Below are positions 1 to 12,874 of a stretch of DNA of 64,000 nt, in pieces. The position numbers and the translations under genes are program-made. The DNA is from Eumeta japonica (lineage: Eukaryota; Arthropoda; Insecta; Lepidoptera; Psychidae). The notes under the pieces are model-generated. The model was given only the letters and a program-made list of their open reading frames with translations, was not told the origin of the DNA and ran no database searches. How positions within the stretch are numbered: the first letter of the stretch is position 1; the number at the start of each line of letters is the position of its first letter. The stretch covers positions 806,001 through 870,000 of the forward strand of contig BGZK01000013.1 of NCBI GenBank assembly GCA_005406025.1, read 5' to 3'.

Positions 1-110
1 TGCGTTTGTCGTGCTCATCAATAGGTATATAAAAAGCGACAATTGGAAAACTAAATACTTTACGAAAACGTCTGCTTAGATAGTTGCAAGAAGAAAACCC
101 ACACAACTTA

Positions 111-140
111 TGATCACTATTAGGTACTTAATAGTGATCA
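111..140. repeat. Perfect 12-bp inverted repeat, 6-nt loop
   Basis: Arms tgatcactatta and taatagtgatca are exact reverse complements around the spacer ggtact. It could form a hairpin or be a dyad binding site. No function is assigned. Confidence 0.8.
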
Positions 141-162
141 ACGCGTCATCTGCAACTCGGGG

Positions 163-183
163 GACGCAAATTGGGTTTGCGTC
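163..183. repeat. 8-bp inverted repeat, 5-nt loop
   Basis: Arms gacgcaaa and tttgcgtc flank ttggg. It lies 22 bases after another perfect inverted repeat (111-140), so two dyads sit within 75 bp. Confidence 0.65.
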
Positions 184-2499
184 ACTCATTGTTTTCTAAC
201 TCATGCGAATAATGAAATGTACAGTTATCACTTATTTTAAATCTTTAATGATCACCAATAACGAATAAACCATTGTAAACCTACATGGCAGAGATGGTTC
301 AAAGCCTTCAATCACACGAAGTTTCAAACACGCATTGGATAAACTAGCATGCTATGTAGTGGGACATTGTGTGGATTATATTAATACAAACATCGACAAG
401 ATTATCTGCTAGAATGATATAATTTAACTTCATATGCATGTAGCATGACCGAATATATGTTTTTTAAATATTGTAATCATAATATTAATTAAGATCTTTA
501 AAGTTCTAAGACGTGAGTCTGAACAGATTTTTTACGGCTTCGTATCAAAGCCTTAATTACTGTTCTTAGATGACATCGACCTTCTGTTGCTGTATACACG
601 CCCGGGTTAATTTTACTATAGAAGCTGTGAAATATGAATTTCATATTGTTTCATGTCAAAATCTTATTCTCTGTTGTTGATCAAAATGACAAGTTACAAA
701 TTCGTCACACATAAGTACTAAATATATATCTTGTTTGCAAATGGTAGATAACCTTTAGCGTGATCCTCTCGCGCTTAACCTTGCAGTTTAGATCTACACA
801 GCGGTACGCGTCATTGCAAGTCGTTATACCAGTGACGTATGTATTTTATAACGTTGGAAAAATAGGTGTTTCCGCGAATCGTTTCGATTCCCAAAATACG
901 TGTAATATTTTTGTTTACGCCGTCTGTACCGCGGCGTAATTGCACAATTTGTTCCTTAAAATTTCACGCTCGTCTTACAAAAAACATCTGCTTCGCTCCG
1001 TTTATCTGAATGTTCTCGTTGCTTTTGTTTTTCGCGTAAACAAAACTCATTATTATAAACATGCTCAAGGCTGTTCTTGCAATTTCTTAATGAAAGCTAG
1101 AGGAATTCCGTGTTTATTTTCCTAGCCATTTTATAGTGCCGGAATGTAAACATAAGAAATAGATTTAATAGAGACGTAAGATTCGTGTTCGAAAAATAGA
1201 TTGTTTATGGGATACCTAATAGTCTTGAATGCTTCCTCTATTATGACAGGAATAAACGGAGGAATTTATTTAGAACTTTCTTAATGCATTGGTTATAAAA
1301 AGCGAAAATAGCGCTACGAAGCCCCTGATTACAATACTTATTTTTACGCCCGAAATACAATAATTATTTTTTTACATACGCATGGCTTTGTTTTCAATAT
1401 GACGTAGCCGTAAATGACACACTTTGTGCATATCAAATTTCTGTAAAACTATCAAGTTTGTAATAAAAAACAAAGACAAAAAAAATTAACAGCATTATTG
1501 TAAATTTAAGATTACTACACAACAGATGATTGTGTATTTCCTATTCATGTAAAGAGCATTTTTATCTAATTTCTTTTTTAAAACTATTTTTGGAGTCACC
1601 ATAATATTCTATCCGGAATATTAATAGAAATATGTTGTTTACAACAATTGTATATGTCAAATTTTGACCAATAAACTAATTGCTGCGTAATTTTCTTCGT
1701 TCATTGTCAATTTTCCTGAAGATGATTATACACTTAGTCAGATTTTGGAAGCAATATGCTTTTGTCTGTAGAGATATCTCCAGATGCTAATTTATTCTAA
1801 TTAGTATTAATGCTTATTAGCACCAGTAGTACAAAGTTACGTATGCAAACGCCATCCGGGCGCCACATTGTAATATTAGTTGGAACAAGATCAAATGTGC
1901 TTGTCCTCCGTTGTTTCACGCATTAGAATAGTTTCATTAAAGAAATTTTATACTACATAGTATACATAATTACACGTCCTGACTGATCAATCAATACTCA
2001 GATCAAATAGCTGAGCAAGTAGAGATTTAAAAATTTCTGGAAATATTCCCCGAATTTAGTAGCAGGTAGTAAATTTCGGATCCATCAAGGACGAGTATTT
2101 CAAAAATGATACCCCTATGGGATGTACATGGTTGAAAAAGTTTGTACGAAGGAGCATGTCTTTTATGTTACGATAATAACACTGTAAACATATTGTTCAA
2201 AAGAAATAAAATATCGTGTTCCAATATTTTTCAAAATTCATGTCCTAAGAGGACAGGGGTTGGAAATTTGTTATGGGAAAATTAATCATTTATCTAAAAT
2301 ACGGTTTTGAACGTTTTTTTATGTACTATATAATTTAAAATTAAATAACAGAAAAATATCTTTTGATTGATTTAGGGGTATTTTTATCAAATAGTAAAGA
2401 TACGTAATTTTCATAGATTAATATAAAAAATTAGGAAGATGCATTGAAAACTGTCAGAGTTTATAGGTAGAGAAAAAGATAATGCCTGGATATTTCCCT

Positions 2500-2935
2500 A
2501 CAGACTAGTTTATGCCCGAGTTCCGCCCGTGTGAACTATACTTATATTTTGTGTATAGAAACTACTACTCATTTTTATTAATAACCAGCTGGCACAGCAG
2601 AAGTTATTCTGCACCTCCTTATGGGGTGGCTTGCTTGTACAGTTAATGTCCGTAGTTCCGCCAGCATGGACGTCTAATGAATTTTTCCTTCTTTTGTATA
2701 GATCGATATCCATTTTAATCTCGGTCTCGTTTTCGATTCCAATTCCAGTCACATTTTTGATTCTGGTCACGTCCTCACACTCGTTTTTGACCCAAGTCCC
2801 GTTCCCAATTTCAGTCTCGGTCTCGCTTTTGATTCTGATCGTGAATTCGTTTTCGATTCTGCTCTTCGTTCAGCTGTCAATTTCGATTCCGCTTGCAGTC
2901 CTAGTTTCAATTTGAATGAAGCAGAGAAAAATGCT
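2500..2935. repeat. Dispersed-repeat fossil with degenerate GATTC tract
   Basis: The left part (about 2510-2690) has two gttccgcc-type blocks, at 2520 and 2655, in a form I associate with dispersed elements of Lepidoptera. The right part (about 2700-2915) is a long run of imperfect short units such as cgattccaattccagtc and tttcgattctgctc, a degenerate tandem of roughly 6-12 bases. Both strands are open for about 90 codons here, but the frames follow the short-unit repetition and are not credible genes. The element family is inferred. Confidence 0.55.
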
Positions 2936-3104
2936 AATATCAAAATAATATTTAAGCCATATTATTCGGGAATAAAGTAACTTTAAATTATTTGAAATAT
3001 TATTAAAATCGTCTTAAAAATATAAAATTCATGGATGTATCCATGGGTAAATGTTTGCAGCTTAATTTACTCAAGAATAAACATTTATTAGTGAAAATTT
3101 TTTT

Positions 3105-3300
3105 AGAATCGGTTCATCATTTCGGGTTAGTAGTACAAATACACGGATGAAAGCAGGGACAACTGTTCGTTTTTTTAGAAACCTTCCCGGCGTGCGTACA
3201 ACACATCACCAAAGTTTCACCGTAATCGGATCAACGGATTAGGCACGCATAGACGACAAACATACTTATATTGATTATTTATATAGATTTCGTCACGAAA
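3105..3300 (+). repeat. 3' portion of a lepidopteran dispersed element
   Basis: The order cggttcatcatttcgggtta, then caccgtaatcggatcaacgg, then acgacaaacatacttatat resembles the recurrent tail of dispersed elements in Lepidoptera, where a phrase like 'aatcggttcagtggttt' is followed by 'aacaaacatt'. It lies just downstream of the GATTC tract at 2700-2915 and may belong to the same insertion. Ends are not defined. Confidence 0.45.
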
Positions 3301-5900
3301 TTGTTCGACAGCGCACATAAGCCATGTCCCGGATGCGCCATTTCGATGAAAAAATGACAAAGTTATAAGACTGCGACGTATTACAGACGAAAGTAGCCAA
3401 AGGCAAAAAAAGGAACTCTCACAGTTGCGTCACGTCTTTCATATGACGTAATTATGAGAGTATCATTCCTCGCCTCTAGCCTAGTCATCCCGAAGACGAA
3501 ATAAAAGCAGGAGCTCGAAGGCAAACTGAAATACTAAGCGAGTATATACATACTCGATGGTCCTATAAAATTAAACATTAATGAATTTCCACACATCGGA
3601 GCCTTGCGTCTCGCCATAGCACGTTTTATAACAATAATTCAACAACAATATGTCGTTTGGCAAAACCAAAATGCGATGTTATTAAAATTGACGTTCGAAT
3701 GACCTGTTCAATTCAGCGAATACAACTCAAGGTGGCTCCGACTAATTGGCGTTAAATTTTTGACTGTGCGTATTTATCATGTTAAAGTGTGCACTTGAGA
3801 CGTATTTATCCTCCCGTTCATTTGTCTCCTGCCGGTATTCAATCTTTTAATGAGGCTCTTTGAATATCCTAACATAAATATAAGATAATATGTTTATATG
3901 TTTCACTTTTTTGAAGTAAATTTCTATACATATATTCCACAATCAAATCACCTATGCTTTCAAGCCAAGTACAAATAGAAAATAAATCTATTTCATGACG
4001 ATTTTATTATATATAAAAGTACAAAGACATTCAAATTATTTCAATAAGCAATTCTAAATCAGCACTGAAAAAAATATTTATAAGGTGAAATTGGCACAGT
4101 TAGATGGGTTCGGTTGCTTCATTTAGGCGAGTTTTAATTATATCTTAATTATTTAAGTTTTAATTAATCGCCTTAACTGGGCCCGGGTCAGGTTTTAAAC
4201 CTCAACTAAGCGCTATTAAGGAATACGCTCTAGCAGCTCTTTAAACTTTAAACCCGGCTCTATTTAATGGTTATTTTCATTTTATGCCGCTCGTGTCGCA
4301 TCTGTTTAATAGTGGGCAATCAACGGAACATTTAATACGTCGTCTGAAACTAAGGAATAATTATATGAATAGCATTTAAATGTTTTTAGTGACAACGTCT
4401 TTGTAGGTACGTTTCTTTTTAAAATAGGACACGACCGATATAGTACAACAAGAAAGATGGTAAAAATCTAGTCTTATGCACTAAGGTACTAGGTTCGATG
4501 TCTAGACAGCCAAAAGTATTATATAAAAATGCGTGTCACACATGTAAAAGCGATATTGATTTGGGTTCCTGAGCAAAAGTTGATATCTAAACAGTTCTAC
4601 AGTTCGAGGTGGTACCTTTATTTCAAATAAAGATTGTACATTTTCCTTTAATAAAAAAGATTGGGTTGTGTTTGTGTAGTCCTTGAAATATATAAACTTT
4701 TAACTTTAGTTTGGCAAATGGAAAATAATTTCACTTTTTTTTGAAGGTCGAAAATTAAAATTAGGTACCCAGAATTGAACAGGAACTTACAATTTTGTTT
4801 GAGGTCTATCATGGTTTATATTAAATTCAAATATAATTTGACATCAATTCAGTATAAATAATCGTACATAATCTTATATCCATAAAGTAAATATTTGTAC
4901 AAAATATAAAGTTGGAAAAATTGTTATTTATTTACTTATGTTGTCGTAATATAAATATTTATATGCAATTTCTGTTTCATATTGTTAATATTCTGTGTTC
5001 AATAAAAAAAATACAACAGTGGGCATGTTTGTAGATTGTCCAGTTTTGTTTTTTGACGGATTATGTATTTACAGAACACCAGGACGGCTTCGCATTTCAA
5101 TGGCCACAGTAGCTTTTTGTGAAACAAAATTAGTTTCTTACTTTTAACTTTTTACCGTAGCATAGTTTTCATTTTGTTTTACTTTCATTCATTTCCAGTA
5201 ACAACTAGTATTATTGCTTTAAGAGGTTTAACTAAAGTTTTCTTTTATTTAACACGAAAAGTCTCGTTTGTCAATTTCGTGATATTATATTAAGTTGACA
5301 GGCATCGTGTATTCGTATATAAAAAAGGAAGTATCTATGCCGCTTCATAGAATAATCACCGAATGATCCACATCTCGACGCGCACTTTCCGGTTTCGAAA
5401 CTCGAAAAACAATAGGTAGGTGCCGGCGCAACTCTCGAAATCAGGTCGTAAACGCATTTTAAATTTAAACCCAAGCTAATAATCCGCGAAACTCGGCGTC
5501 GTAAAGCGCACTTTACGACCGCCGGCGACTTCACAACGCCGCTTTATTTTACGAAACGGCACGGGAACGAACCGAAAACTGTCCGCTTTTGAACCAGGTG
5601 CGCGCGCGCAAAAACAGGTCGAGTGGCGGATGGATCGTTATAGAAGCCTTTTTGATGACCCTTACTTGAACTCCCCTTAACGTTTGAGACGATGCATTAA
5701 CGTAGGCCTACCTAAAAACACCGAAGCTGTCTTATTATTGACGGATTCTTACAAAAGTTCGTCGGTGGAAAGATCTCTCGGATGTTAAGTAAATTGTTCT
5801 TAGCATTTCTATCATCTGTCTATTTAGAACGAATAAAAAAGTAGCTCAATATCCGTTATATACATTATATTTTCTTATTGTTTGATATACTATTATTACA
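3300..5900. other. Non-coding stretch, nothing recognised
   Basis: AT-rich sequence with one more GC-rich patch at about 5340-5640, which contains the alternating run cgcgcgcgc at 5601-5609. Frames of up to 87 codons occur in that patch, but none shows a motif. A weak tRNA-like B-box string (ggttcgatgtc) near 4492 is not followed by a usable tRNA fold. Confidence 0.5.
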
Positions 5901-5903
5901 AAT

Positions 5904-6095
5904 ATGGAGATATATGTATTTGGATATCAGTCAGTCAATTCCGCTCGAACGACTTGCAAGTATTGTAAACAAATTTCCCATAGAGGTAAACTAGGGCAAT
6001 GTCAAGAGAGGCGAATTTGGAATCTCGACCGGCATGTAAATAGTAGAGCAGGATCGGACAGAAATGTCCACACGGGAGAGACTACATCGAATTAA
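5904..6095. repeat. Short dispersed-repeat fossil, purine orientation of the GATTC type
   Basis: It contains strings such as ggaatctcgaccggcatg and gagcaggatcggacag, then gtccacacgggagagacta. The last string looks like the reverse complement of the gttccgcc/tggacgtc block at 2650-2680, so this may be a small inverted relative of the 2.5-kb element. The 63-codon frame across it is not credible as a gene. Confidence 0.4.
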
Positions 6096-6099
6096 TGAA

Positions 6100-8420
6100 A
6101 TCAGAGAAAGAAAACGATCTTTGCAAAATTTCAAATTGCACCCAGAAACGCGAAGTAAGATTATATAAAGAGAGAATGCTAAGTTGTATCTAAATACATT
6201 TTTTTTTACAAATAAACATAACGTACATAATATTGTAAAATTATAAAAGAGAATTACCTTATTACATTAGTACAATGTTTCTATGAAACTTTTGTGTGCC
6301 ATTATTTTGTTATAATTTTACATAAGTTTTATTTTAAGCATTAATTACTGTTTTTGAAATACTCGATTTTCGTATATTCGTTTTAATATCTTGATACGTT
6401 TTAAAATTATAAAAATATGTATTCGTATTTTTCATAACAAACACGTTCATTTAAAATGATATTTGATGCACTTGATCAATCATATCAAACTTCTTTTATT
6501 TGTCTAATCGAATTCATAGAACGAATCCCCAAAATTAGAATCCATGTACTTGCGTTATATGTTTGTACTTGATTGTCTAACTCTACAAAAGTACCCACTA
6601 CGTCTAGTACCTAGTACCTATGAATTTTTTTGTTTAACAGAAGAAATGGACTTTAGAGAAAATGGACTGTGACAGACAAACACGAAAATGATTCAATAGG
6701 GATTCCGTTTTTCATCAAATGTAGAGAACCTTAAAAAACAGCCAAAACCCTGTTGTTTCTATAAAAAAATCACTTATTTTTTATTGTTTACACTTACTTG
6801 CGAAGAGTTTTAGCTCCTATTAAAACATTTTTTTACGAAATATCTTTAAATTTTTAAAATACATATCTCGTTTCCAATTGAGTTACAAAGTTTATCTAAA
6901 TGAACAATTGCTTAATATCGTGAAATATGTACATTTTTTGTTTATTTCGTGGTCTTCCACTACAGAAAGTGTGGGTGGCGTCTAGCTTCTACATTTCTGT
7001 CAAGCTCGAAAATCTAAAAATTTGTAAGCAAACCGGTTATCGGTGGGACACATGACTAATCTTATAAAGGGTCAATTTTTTTTTCTTTAGAAATCTCAAG
7101 AAACAATGTGGACCCATTAGAGAGAACTTCGAATGGTACGATAACAATGAAGCCTCAATTAATAGTTATTAACTCTAAAACAATTTATGTCGCCACTTGC
7201 AAGACGCGGAGACTCCGGTATTGTCACATACAACATCGCATTCATTCGGTTACATATCTACAATATCAAATACACGTTCATCGGTTTAGGATTGTCGAGA
7301 GTAATGTATGAGGTCTTGAAAAGTTCTCCACGGCAATGTTCGGCTTGCGTTATTAATTTATGTCCTCTGCTGAGTTCGAAAAGCGAGGTCGTGCTGCACC
7401 CCTCCCGCTCCCGGTTCACCTGCTTCTCAAAAAGCCCGTTCGCAGACTTATTGCCCTTTGTTGTGTGCATCCACCTACGAGTACTTAAACTTCGACTCGG
7501 AGTTAACTTTAAAAGGGAAAAAACCAATAAATGTTTTACGGCCGCCGTACCAGTAATGAAACTGTGATATGAAGTGCTCACTCACTGTATGCGATTTTTA
7601 TGGCATTTTTATTGCGTCCATTTTACAAGTATGATTTACTTGTTTAATTTTTAAACTATTAAAAATACAAGTTAATTGGGGTTGTATAAGTACAATATAT
7701 ACATACATACATACATATAGATATATATATATATATATATATGAAAACATTAAAAATTAATAAAATAAAATAACAGAATAATATAGAAAGTGTTGGATTC
7801 CTTCAAGCGATCAAGTAATTTGGTTAATATTCATTATGATTTAACTTTCAAACGAGGATACATTTCCTCTACAAAAGGTTCTATATAATGTACGAGTAGA
7901 TGTTTGCTCACATAAAAATGAGTGAAACCTCATGAATTAATAACAATAGACCTTTATCTCTTTTGAAAATATAATTTGTAACAATAACGGTCTTCTAAAA
8001 AGTCTTTTATTGCATCATAATGTCGAACACTTTTTTAATTATTAGAAGGGCTTTTTCAAAGTTGTTCTTTGCCTGTAGCGACGTGATAAGAATTTTTATG
8101 CCTAATTGAATTTCTTATCCACAAAAGCCAGCTAAGCCCATATCGGGACAATTATCAAATACGGTTCTGTAATAGTATACTAATTGAAGTATTGTTTTAA
8201 ATCAACCTAAAGATTGTGTGTTTGTTCCTATTATTTCATAGTAAAATATAAATCTGTAGGCTCTGTTTAAATAAATAAAGTTTTTATCAAATTTTGTAAT
8301 AATTATTCACCTTCTGACTCGCTTAATTTATTACTATTTTTCAGGCGTCTGTATGTCCTATTATAATTAAAAAAAAAACGGTTTGACCGATCTTTTGACA
8401 TATGATTACGCAAATGAAAG
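6100..8420. other. Non-coding stretch
   Basis: AT-rich, with a mixed microsatellite at 7696-7742. A more GC-balanced patch at about 7300-7540 is open on both strands (up to 126 codons on + and 107 on -), but neither product shows a recognisable domain. I treat the frames as chance. Confidence 0.5.
7696..7742. repeat. (CATA)n/(TA)n microsatellite
   Basis: About four catac units are followed by a nearly uninterrupted AT dinucleotide run of more than 20 bases. Simple-sequence repeat. Confidence 0.9.
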
Positions 8421-8424
8421 GCTA

Positions 8425-8770
8425 CACATATTGTGTTGATAGTGTCTGTCTGTTTGTCTGTCTGGGCTAATGTCTAAAGGGATTATAATTTTGCATAGCA
8501 ATAGATTATCTTCTGGAATACAAGATAAAACACACTTTATTAAAATATATATTAAAAAAATAGTAACAATGTCCGACAGAAATCGACATTGGGGCCTGCA
8601 TCAAAATAGAGGACAGGGATCGGCACTGAAATCGAAAGCAAGTACAGGAACGAAAATAATTAGTATTAAATTTTCATTTACGCAAAGCGAAGCGATCGAG
8701 AAACTACTAGTGTCTAATAAATATGTTATTAAGAATAAAAGTGTATCGAAAACTATTTTAACGTGAAAGA
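8425..8770 (+). repeat. Dispersed-repeat fossil with GAATC tract
   Basis: It starts near the run gtctgtctgtttgtctgtct (8443-8463), continues through a GA-rich degenerate tract (gacagaaatcgacattgggg, then acagggatcggcactgaaat, about 8570-8665), and ends near a string like acgcaaagcgaagcgatcg. This order (tetranucleotide run, variable middle, cgc-aag-cgaag-like end) fits fossils of lepidopteran dispersed elements. The 98-codon frame through it is a by-product. Confidence 0.5.
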
Positions 8771-11440
8771 GAAATGCATACGCTTTTCTAATATTTAAAA
8801 TAAATTAATGAAACGTTAAAAGCGATCTCAACTTCTTTTGAAGCCTAATAATGCGCACGCCGTGGCTAAACGATCAAAAATGTTTGCCAATTAAATGAGA
8901 AGGACTTGGGTTCGTTCCGAACTTAACCGACCCACGAACAAATGACTGGCTGAGTTTTAACTTAAGTCAAAATCACTCGCTCGCTGCTTCGAGGAGTATA
9001 TTTAGCTCTCGCTTGCTGTCGTTTCTATTGCACCGATGACGCCGGTCGTTAGCGGCCCCCATAGGCGTTGGGCAAGGATGAAGGGCGTTTGATTTGAGAC
9101 CCTCAATCTGTAATAGAGAGACTGTGGGAAGATATGCCTGGACAAACGGATGATGAAAATTATTTGCGTAGATGAATCAACCTAAATTTATAATTAAAAA
9201 TATGTATAACAATTCTACTTCAATTAAAAAAATAGGCGGTTAGTTGCATACGCAACCCTAAAAAGAGAAATTTAACATTTTCATGTCAAGTTACTTCATC
9301 ATGGCAACAACTTAGTGCCTTGCAGCTAAACAAAGCGTTTCGACACGAGTGCAGTTAGCGAGCCCTTCACGTGGAGATGTCGTCACGATCCGTTGTTTTG
9401 AGACGTGCATAGGCTAGCGCTTCCCACAACACCTCCCAACGAGTAGAAAGTATAAAAGCCTTTTTTTTTAATTTCATATTTATTTAAATAGTGGCGAAAT
9501 AAATTTCCCGTACGTCTTACGTGCGTATCACGCATAAGAATGTGTTTTTGATAGTGTAACTCCGGGTCTCATATATTCAAATCACATGAGAGACAGGATT
9601 TAAACGTGGCCGTCAATTTAAACATATGATTGTGTATGCGAATATATAAAACGATCAATCACATTTCGAGGCCACAAAAGCTTTTATCGACAGTCAATTC
9701 TATTTTGGTCGTCGTCTGGAATGGTCTTTGTGGACTCAAATATGCGAGATGTGAGGTGGAACCTGTCACTTAATGTGCTAAAATCTATGCGAACTCTATG
9801 ATCATTTTTTCAATCGGTCTTTGTACCGAATACACAAAGAATAAGTACTAAATACACAGAAACTTAAAAGAACTACTAATAATTCAGGGTAGGTATATAA
9901 ATTCTAAACATTCTGAAATATGTTAAATATAGCTTTAAATACTTATTCAGAAACTCTTGTTTTTTGAAACGAAGTCGGGATACGTCCATCTATGGTACGT
10001 TTCAATTGAAATCTTCTGTATTTTCAAAGAGGTATGTAAATGGAAGAGTGTGTGACATTAAAGAAAATGCATGAACTAATAAACATAGGATTCTGTTAAT
10101 GAACATTTTAATTTTCTGGCAACTTTGAAGTGTGCTTTTGATAAAATGTAATGACGGAATACAATAACTGGTAACGCGAAACCGTATATTGTTGATGGAA
10201 TATATTGTTGATCTGCTGTCAGAGCAATATATTTTCTACGATCATAAATAAGATATTGAATAACACTGGCAATTCTTAAAACGTCACAGTTTCCTGTGGA
10301 GAATTAACGACGGCATTAATCTATTAATAGTTCTGGAAAATAATGATACACATCTCCTGGAAGTATTGATTTTCGAATAACAGTGATGAATTACATATTT
10401 CTGAAAGGAATGATTATACATTTTTTTAAGAGTCTGTCATTTTCCTTCTTATTTCGTCATAAAAGCAGTTCTATTAAAGCGATGAAAACGATTCGAAGAA
10501 TCACTCAAGTCTCGATTGTGGAACCGCAACAGCGGCACAGAGAAGAATCAAACCGATGGAAAATCCAGCCGAATGTTGGGCCAATAATAGCCGACGTAAT
10601 TCAGAAGCGCACGGAGCGCCGCCGGTCTAGGTCGGACGGCCTCGACCCGCATCGTGCACGACACTCACAATTAGCTATTGAGAACACATCCATAGGCGCG
10701 CTACGTGTTTTACAGCCGGTATGATTGATTTAGAACATATCACGGTATCGTACACATGTACGTATCGTTGATTTTTTTAGTTTCCGTGACCAAAGACAAA
10801 ACAGAAGTAACATCTCGTCATGTCGGTCCTTCTTTATGTCACAACTTTATAACTCTGCAGTTTTCACAGCGATTCCGTTGAAACTAGAAAAGTAGGTGTT
10901 TTATTTAAACCGGTTTGCGATACCTAAAAGTGAGGGTTGCATTTTTTCCCCGCTTAGTGCTAAATATCGTGTGATAAGTCTTTTTAAGTGACATTATCTT
11001 TCCGTTATATATTTTGAGGATTATGAGCTATAAAATTCAATGATTTTGTGTCTCTCTCCTGTAACTTTTCGACTATATCTTACAATAAACTGAAAAATAT
11101 CACAATGATAAAAGGTTTTCAAGGGAAACTATTATAAACAAAATCTGTTTACATGATGTTTAAATATACACAATTTTCAATAATAACTACTAGTAGTACT
11201 CACAATACGCATTTTTTATTACGATAGATAAGTACAAATTCAAAGATATTTGTGCCCATATTATTTAAGGAATCTGTTTGATTTGAAAATGCAATTGAAA
11301 ATCGCTCTGTTTTTTTAACGTTATTACAGAACCATAGATACAGAATTCCGATTCAACGTCGGCCGGTTTCTTTTAAAGATGGGGTCTTAAGCTGTTTAAG
11401 CCGTTCTGGCATTAAATTTGACGTAATTTTTCGAAGTTTT
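8770..11440. other. Non-coding stretch
   Basis: No recognisable gene. A moderately GC-rich patch lies at about 8840-9130 and another at 9340-9440. A + frame at 10383-10724 (113 codons) ends in an Arg-rich segment, but it has no known motif and its first third is low complexity, so I do not call it. Confidence 0.5.
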
Positions 11441-11497
11441 TTCTCAGTTTGAATATTCCGATGTATGTTCTTACAAACGACCACAACAAAATAAATA

Positions 11498-11850
11498 AAT
11501 ATCCTGATGCTTACCTACGACATACAGTAACATGCAGCATGCAGCCCACCGCTGACCCTCGAATCTCTTTATCCGCTATAAATCCCTTATCCAACGAAGT
11601 GAATATCGATTCGAGAAGATTGATCAGACATCAAACACCTAAGCAAGTAATAATTTTTTTAGTCATCTTAACCGCCAATTAATTAGATACAATTTCTACG
11701 CACGTTTCATGCCAAACCAACACACAAACAAAATCTTCAAAGAAACGCAGACAGTCACATCCACCGAGGTGTCAGGAGTGTTAAAACTACGAGCAGATGA
11801 GTTTCCAACCACTTCGTTTGACATGCAGCCCTGCAGTGAGTAATACGTCA
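11498..11850 (+). mobile_element. MITE, copy 1 (degraded)
   Basis: Its core closely matches the 62.2-kb element in the same orientation. Shared blocks include cccaccgctgaccctcgaat, atcaaacacctaagcaagt and cagtcacatccacc, with small indels between them. The left end (atgcttacctacgacatac) is an eroded version of the other copy's left terminal repeat. The right terminal repeat cannot be found and the tail after about 11830 diverges, so this copy is older or truncated. It carries no coding capacity. Seen: two-copy similarity. Inferred: MITE class. Confidence 0.75.
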
Positions 11851-11859
11851 AAGGTGACA

Positions 11860-12870
11860 GAAGCCCTTCCACCAGCAGTCACAGACAGTCACTAATAGAC
11901 ATATTTGTAGGTTGTCACAGAATAACCATCATCAAATCATTGCCCAATTTGTCACAGGCGTACGTCCAATAACTACGACTAATAATGAATTTTTTGCGAA
12001 ATACCATATGCTATAGAATAAATTAATATCCTTCTAAATTTCGATTAAATCATAATAAATTATGGAACACAAATGACACAGGTATGAAATGTTCTATACA
12101 TTAATTACACAAATATTCAGGTACTTTCATTTATTATGATCTTTATTGTAGTTATTATTTCCTTATAATAGCTGTCGAAGTATTTGCTACATATAATAAG
12201 AGGTTCAACAGAAACTTACTATCCAGCACTCACACTTCATAAATCACTTTAATTAAAATTAATGAGAATGATTATTCTCATTAAAATAATAATTGTTCAA
12301 GAGAATTTCACACATAATACAACAACACACTCTTCCAGTTGGACATCATAAACGTAATTGTTGAGAATTATCTAAAGTAATTAATTGATTATTTATCTTT
12401 CACAAGAAAAATATTACGCATATTATTTTCCACATTATCACTCGTGTTTGCATTAAAGTGACAAATGAATTTCGCAATTTCTCATAGTCGGATATGTTAC
12501 GAAGAAAATGGCGATGTCAATTTTGACTTTTATTTTTTTAATTTCCTCTTTAGAACTAAGGTTGAGTATTTTCGAATAAAATCAGAAAGATATTGTTTTC
12601 GTCTCAAGTGTCGGAAATAGCATATTCATGGACATTTATTGTTTTTCAAGTTTCGTTGCCGACAAATAAGTTCTAAATAAATTGATTTATTGAGGTCGGA
12701 TCCACACTATTTAAAAATTTTGAACTTGATCGATGTACTAAGAGCAATCGAGTTTTAACTTTTTTTAATGTATTTTCTCTTAATAGTCTCAAGAATATGA
12801 AATTTAATTCTCAACAACATATTTACAATGCCACAACATGCACGAAAATCGCTCCTATCAAGTAAAAGAC
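11860..12870. other. AT-rich non-coding stretch
   Basis: Nothing gene-like. One perfect inverted repeat occurs at 12259-12284 (arms ttaatgagaat and attctcattaa, 4-base spacer). Confidence 0.6.
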
Positions 12871-12874
12871 TTGA

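Larger units (their letters stand above)
1..2500. other. AT-rich non-coding stretch
   Basis: No gene is recognisable. Open frames are short (61 codons at most) and match nothing I know. The visible structure is a pair of neighbouring inverted repeats near 111-183, listed separately. The rest is AT-rich DNA with homopolymer runs, consistent with intergenic or intronic sequence. Confidence 0.6.

Noticed and set aside
2631..2915. 94-codon frame with repeated Ser/Ile/Val, suggesting a repeat protein
   Set aside because: It reads through a degenerate short-unit tract that recurs in non-coding form elsewhere in the window.
4460..4510. tRNA or SINE based on ggttcgatgtc
   Set aside because: B-box-like word alone, no matching A box or stems.
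7187..7581. Overlapping frames of 107-126 codons on both strands
   Set aside because: Both strands open over the same GC-balanced patch and neither product is recognisable.
7696..7742. CRISPR-like or satellite array
   Set aside because: Plain microsatellite; no spacer-repeat structure anywhere in the window.
10383..10724. 113-codon frame with Arg-rich end
   Set aside because: No recognisable domain, and only a single frame with AT-rich low-complexity start.
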